Shown: positions 62,967-64,000 of the stretch, in pieces | Position numbering within the stretch: the first letter of the stretch is position 1 | Layout of the letters: the number at the start of each line of letters is the position of its first letter | Assembly: GCA_036274115.1 (NCBI GenBank) | Contig: DASUGI010000036.1 | Coordinates: 5,027 to 69,026 of the forward strand | DNA: 64,000 nt | Source of the DNA: JADLHS01 sp036274115 | GTDB taxonomy: Bacteria > Verrucomicrobiota > Verrucomicrobiia > Limisphaerales > JADLHS01 | Reading direction: 5' to 3' | Made by a program: the position numbers and the translations under genes | The notes under the pieces: generated by a model | Told to the model about the DNA's origin: nothing | Seen by the model: the letters and a program-made list of their open reading frames with translations, nothing else | Databases searched by the model: none

Positions 62967-63718
62967 GATAGCGCCGCGGGTTGATAACCAACGATGTCGA
63001 GAAACACCTTTTCCAGATTGGCCTGATACCTGGCCACCAGGTCAGCCACCCGGCCCTCAACTTTTAGTTGACCCTGGCTGATGATCGCCACCCGATCGCA
63101 AACCGTTTCAACCTCCCCCAATTCGTGAGAGGAAAAAAACACCGTCTTCCCTTCGTTCTTCAACCTTTGGATAATTTCCCGCACCTTCATTCGCCCCAAT
63201 GGATCCAAGCCGCTGGTGGGTTCGTCAAGAATGAGCAAATCCGGATCGTTAATCAAAGCCTGCGCCAAACCGACGCGTTGTTGCATGCCCTTGGAATACG
63301 ATTTGATCGGACGATGGGCGGCGTGGCCCAGCTCTACCAACTTAATGAGTTCCTGAATGCGCTTGTCTAAAATGGTGCGGTCCAGGCCAAAGATCTTCCC
63401 GTAGAATCGCAGCAGCTCTTCCGCGGTTAAAAACTTGTAGTAATAAGTCAGCTCGGGGAGGTAACCAATTCGCTGACGCGCGATGGGTTGCCGGACATCG
63501 ATGTCAAACAGGTAAGCAGCCCCGCTGGTTGGTTGCACAAAACCAAGCAGCACGTTCATCGTGGTGGTCTTGCCGGCCCCGTTTGGCCCAAGAAAGCCAA
63601 ACACCTCGCCGGCTTTTACCTCCAAATCCAATCCATGTAATGCGACTTTGGTTGATTTCGGGGATTCGAGGCCACTGTACTCCACTCTAAGTTTCTCAGT
63701 CCTTAGAATCCTACTCAT
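62963..63718 (-). CDS. ABC transporter ATP-binding protein (ABC-2 export type)
   Basis: 251 aa. Walker A GPNGAGKTTTMN, Q-loop region YLPELTYYYKFLTAEELL, signature YSKGMQQRVGLAQAL, Walker B LLILDEPTSGLDPLG and the His switch FFSSHELGE are all present, so it should be active. CcmA/GldA-like subfamily, paired with ABC-2 permeases. First gene of the operon that runs permease, TPR, hisB, ECF sigma and anti-sigma. Confidence 0.93.
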   Translation of the reverse strand: MSRILRTEKLRVEYSGLESPKSTKVALHGLDLEVKAGEVFGFLGPNGAGKTTTMNVLLGFVQPTSGAAYLFDIDVRQPIARQRIGYLPELTYYYKFLTAEELLRFYGKIFGLDRTILDKRIQELIKLVELGHAAHRPIKSYSKGMQQRVGLAQALINDPDLLILDEPTSGLDPLGRMKVREIIQRLKNEGKTVFFSSHELGEVETVCDRVAIISQGQLKVEGRVADLVARYQANLEKVFLDIVGYQPAALS

Positions 63719-64000
63719 TGGTTTTAAACTGCTCCATTGCCGATGCGGATACCGAATCGCTCGATTCAGGTCAACTTCAAGTTTTTTCCTGAGTCAAACA
63801 GGCGGAAAGCGTCCGCACTCAGATTTGCGCTTTCTCTTAGTCCGACGCCCAGTTCAGGGAAGAATGTGCGGCCTTGGGAAGCCAGCCCCGATGCTGCACA
63901 CCGGTTTGGCATCAACGGTCGTGAGTCCGCCAGCGTAACTGGTGGCGAAACGTCTTCCGCTATCAGCCGGGCAAAAGACAGTACGATCGATGTCCACCGC
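63719..64000. other. No gene seen; upstream region of the ABC operon
   Basis: 282 bp at the window edge. No frame shows a recognisable protein. It should hold the ABC operon promoter; no clear -35/-10 pair was identified. An imperfect hairpin (CTGAGT ... GCGGA-AAGCG-TCCGC-ACTCAG) lies at 63789-63822. Confidence 0.5.

Overview
The window looks like chromosomal DNA of a free-living Verrucomicrobiota bacterium, most likely of the Pedosphaerales/Limisphaerales group. This is inferred from several things together: high GC; pseudopilin-like proteins with a GFTLIELLVVIAIIAILAA-type N-terminus; a TIGR03790 protein; giant autotransporter-type beta-strand proteins without a barrel; many secreted polysaccharide-degrading enzymes with no SusC/SusD pair; and dispersed palindromic repeats. 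No 16S rRNA gene, tRNA, transposase, integrase or CRISPR array was seen.

Layout. 1-12.3 kb is housekeeping: the end of a radical SAM gene, a tiny membrane protein, a secreted subtilase beside a TIGR03790 protein, an ilvE-mcsA-mcsB-clpC run (protein-arginine phosphorylation and Clp proteolysis) closed by a clear terminator, purE, a beta-carbonic anhydrase preceded by a nested palindromic repeat, and one orphan gene. 12.3-33.5 kb is the first half of a pectin locus: GH28 and CE8 (minus), then GH28-MFS-GH43 (minus, coupled by 4-nt overlaps), a divergent XylR/AraC-type regulator with a 21-bp direct-repeat operator candidate, a pseudopilin, a giant beta-strand protein, a CE8 with Ig-like domains, a PL1 pectate lyase and a double esterase (plus). 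33.5-49 kb is a seven-gene minus-strand operon for rhamnogalacturonan-I: GH106, CE12-GH27-NPCBM, PL11, CE12, GH2, GH95 and a GH65-like enzyme. 49-58.9 kb holds a second pseudopilin and giant beta-strand protein, a propeller-type sensor kinase with a LuxR-type response regulator, and a divergent esterase. 58.9-63.7 kb is a minus-strand run of ABC transporter, TPR protein, hisB, ECF sigma factor, anti-sigma-like protein and a secreted protein.

Working together: CE8 and CE12 remove methyl and acetyl groups, PL1, PL11 and GH28 cut the homogalacturonan and RG-I backbones, GH106, GH2, GH27, GH43 and GH95 remove rhamnose, galactose, arabinose/xylose and fucose, and an ExuT-like MFS imports uronates. 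XylR-like and propeller-type sensors probably report on the products.

Two observations stand out. First, five secreted proteins of different function end in a similar ~70-residue C-terminal module closing with a VFxRLxxP-type terminus, a candidate sorting or anchoring signal. Second, several palindromic repeats lie in frame inside enzyme genes, one of them a sibling of an intergenic copy 0.6 kb away.
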